From: Dechloromonas sp.
GTDB lineage: Bacteria; Pseudomonadota; Gammaproteobacteria; Burkholderiales; Rhodocyclaceae
Direction: 5' to 3'
Length of the DNA: 8,130 nt
NCBI GenBank assembly: GCA_013693915.1
Contig: CP059264.1
Span: 376,600-384,729 of the forward strand
The position numbers and the translations under genes were made by a program. The notes beneath the pieces were generated by a model. It made no database searches and was not told the DNA's origin. It was given only the letters and a program-made list of their open reading frames with translations. Position 1 is the first letter of the stretch. Each line of letters begins with the position of its first letter. Below are positions 7,224 to 8,130 of the stretch, one piece after another.

Positions 7224-8130
7224 GCATCTTCGACACGCCGCCCGACCGGCGCGGCTCCGATTCGATCAAGTGGGGCAGGTACGGCGGTCGCGACATCCTG
7301 CCGCTTTGGGTGGCGGACATGGATTTCGCCGCGCCGCCGCCGGTGCTTGCCGCCCTGCAGCGGCGCATCGAGCACGGCGTCTTCGGCTATGGCGGGCCGT
7401 GGCCGGCGCTGACGGAGTCAGTGCTCGCTCACCTTGAACGCGAGTACGGCTGGGCGATCGAAGCGGAATGGATCGTCTGGCTGCCGGGGCTGGTGACGGG
7501 GCTCAATGTCGCCTGTCGCGCTGTCGACGGCGAGGTGCTGACGGCGACGCCGATCTACCCGCCCTTCCTGTCGGCGCCGCGCCTATCGGGAAAGAAACTC
7601 AACCGTGTCGAACTCGCATGCCGTGACGGTCGCTGGCACTGGGACAAAACCGCCCTGAAAAACGCGTCGACCGCAGCCACCCGCCTGTTCCTGCTCTGCC
7701 ACCCGCACAACCCGGTCGGCCGCTGCTGGAGCGAAGCCGAATTGCGCGACCTTGCCGCCTTCGCCGAGCTCAACGACCTGGTCGTCTGTTCCGACGAAAT
7801 CCACTGCGGCCTGATCCTCGACGCCGACAAGCGCCACATCCCGTTCGCCAGCCTGTCGCCCGATGCCTCCCATCGCAGCATCACGCTCATGGCGCCGTCG
7901 AAGACCTGCAACATCCCCGGCCTCGGCTGCGCCTTCGCGGTGGTTCCCGACGCCGACCTGCGTCGTCGCTTCCTGCGCGTCATGGGCGGCATCGTGCCGC
8001 ATGTGAATGTGCTCGGGCTCGCCGCCTGCGAAGCGGCCTACCGCGATTGCGGCGATTGGCACCGCGCGCTGATCGCCTATCTGGCGGCCAACCGCGACCG
8101 GGTGGCGGCTGCGGTCGACGCCGAAAAAGG
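7220..8130 (+). CDS. patB: PatB/MalY-type cystathionine beta-lyase (C-S lyase), 3' end outside window
   Basis: Fold-type I PLP aminotransferase-like enzyme of the PatB/MalY C-S lyase family, which cleaves cystathionine (giving homocysteine) or releases sulfide from cysteine. 303 codons are present with no internal stop; the family is about 380-400 residues, so roughly three quarters is here. Diagnostic stretches: the N-terminal [28 protein letters not shown] (15-42), FGYGGPW (55-61), TPIYPPF (110-116), CHPHNPVGR (160-168), SDEIHCGL (191-198) and PLP lysine K228 in [11 protein letters not shown]. The last has Cys where Phe is usual (SKTFN). The best start is TTG at 7220-7222, overlapping the cysK stop by two bases and giving [18 protein letters not shown]. 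No ATG is available before the conserved region, so translation is probably coupled to cysK. The symbol is by family; malY or metC-like use cannot be excluded. Confidence 0.88.
   Translation, partial: MSIFDTPPDRRGSDSIKWGRYGGRDILPLWVADMDFAAPPPVLAALQRRIEHGVFGYGGPWPALTESVLAHLEREYGWAIEAEWIVWLPGLVTGLNVACRAVDGEVLTATPIYPPFLSAPRLSGKKLNRVELACRDGRWHWDKTALKNASTAATRLFLLCHPHNPVGRCWSEAELRDLAAFAELNDLVVCSDEIHCGLILDADKRHIPFASLSPDASHRSITLMAPSKTCNIPGLGCAFAVVPDADLRRRFLRVMGGIVPHVNVLGLAACEAAYRDCGDWHRALIAYLAANRDRVAAAVDAEK

Overview
This window looks like betaproteobacterial chromosome, probably Rhodocyclales (Dechloromonas/Azonexus/Accumulibacter type). The basis is its high GC, strong C/G third-position bias and a Cys-type sulfate permease locus. 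The taxonomic call is inference; there is no rRNA gene to anchor it. All genes are on the + strand. I saw no tRNA, rRNA, CRISPR array, insertion sequence or phage gene.

Layout. Positions 1-179 (open to 378) are the 3' end of a two-TM potassium-channel-like gene. An AT-rich promoter region (about 380-445) precedes a sulfur-uptake operon: cysP (458-1454, thiosulfate/sulfate-binding protein), cysT (1547-2421), cysW (2418-3281) and cysA (3281-4348). A 128-base AT-rich leader with two interleaved inverted repeats follows. Then comes a second, tightly spaced set: sbp (4477-5472, canonical sulfate-binding protein), a gene for a degenerate EAL-domain protein (5481-6290), cysK (6293-7223, O-acetylserine sulfhydrylase) and a patB/malY-type C-S lyase (7220 to beyond the window).

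Logic. Two periplasmic binding proteins of different specificity class (CysP-like and Sbp-like) can feed one CysTW-A ABC importer. Imported sulfate or thiosulfate is reduced elsewhere, CysK makes cysteine, and the PatB/MalY-type enzyme acts on C-S bonds of cystathionine or cysteine. The catalytically dead-looking EAL protein sits between the binding protein and cysK and is the least explained gene.

Sequence quality. cysP, cysT and cysK are each broken by losses of a single base. All five sites (1155-1157, 1449-1451, 1849-1851, 6817-6820, 6876-6879) lie in short homopolymers, and adding one base at each restores full-length conserved proteins. A sixth possible site is 170-174 in the channel gene. 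I read this as consensus error in homopolymers, typical of uncorrected long-read or flow-based assembly, rather than real decay. It also creates a false long frame (1168-2421) that joins the end of CysP to the end of CysT.

The window is mostly ordinary sulfur assimilation. The most interesting items are the sbp leader, whose ribosome binding site lies inside a perfect 12-bp inverted repeat, and the degenerate EAL gene embedded in the operon.
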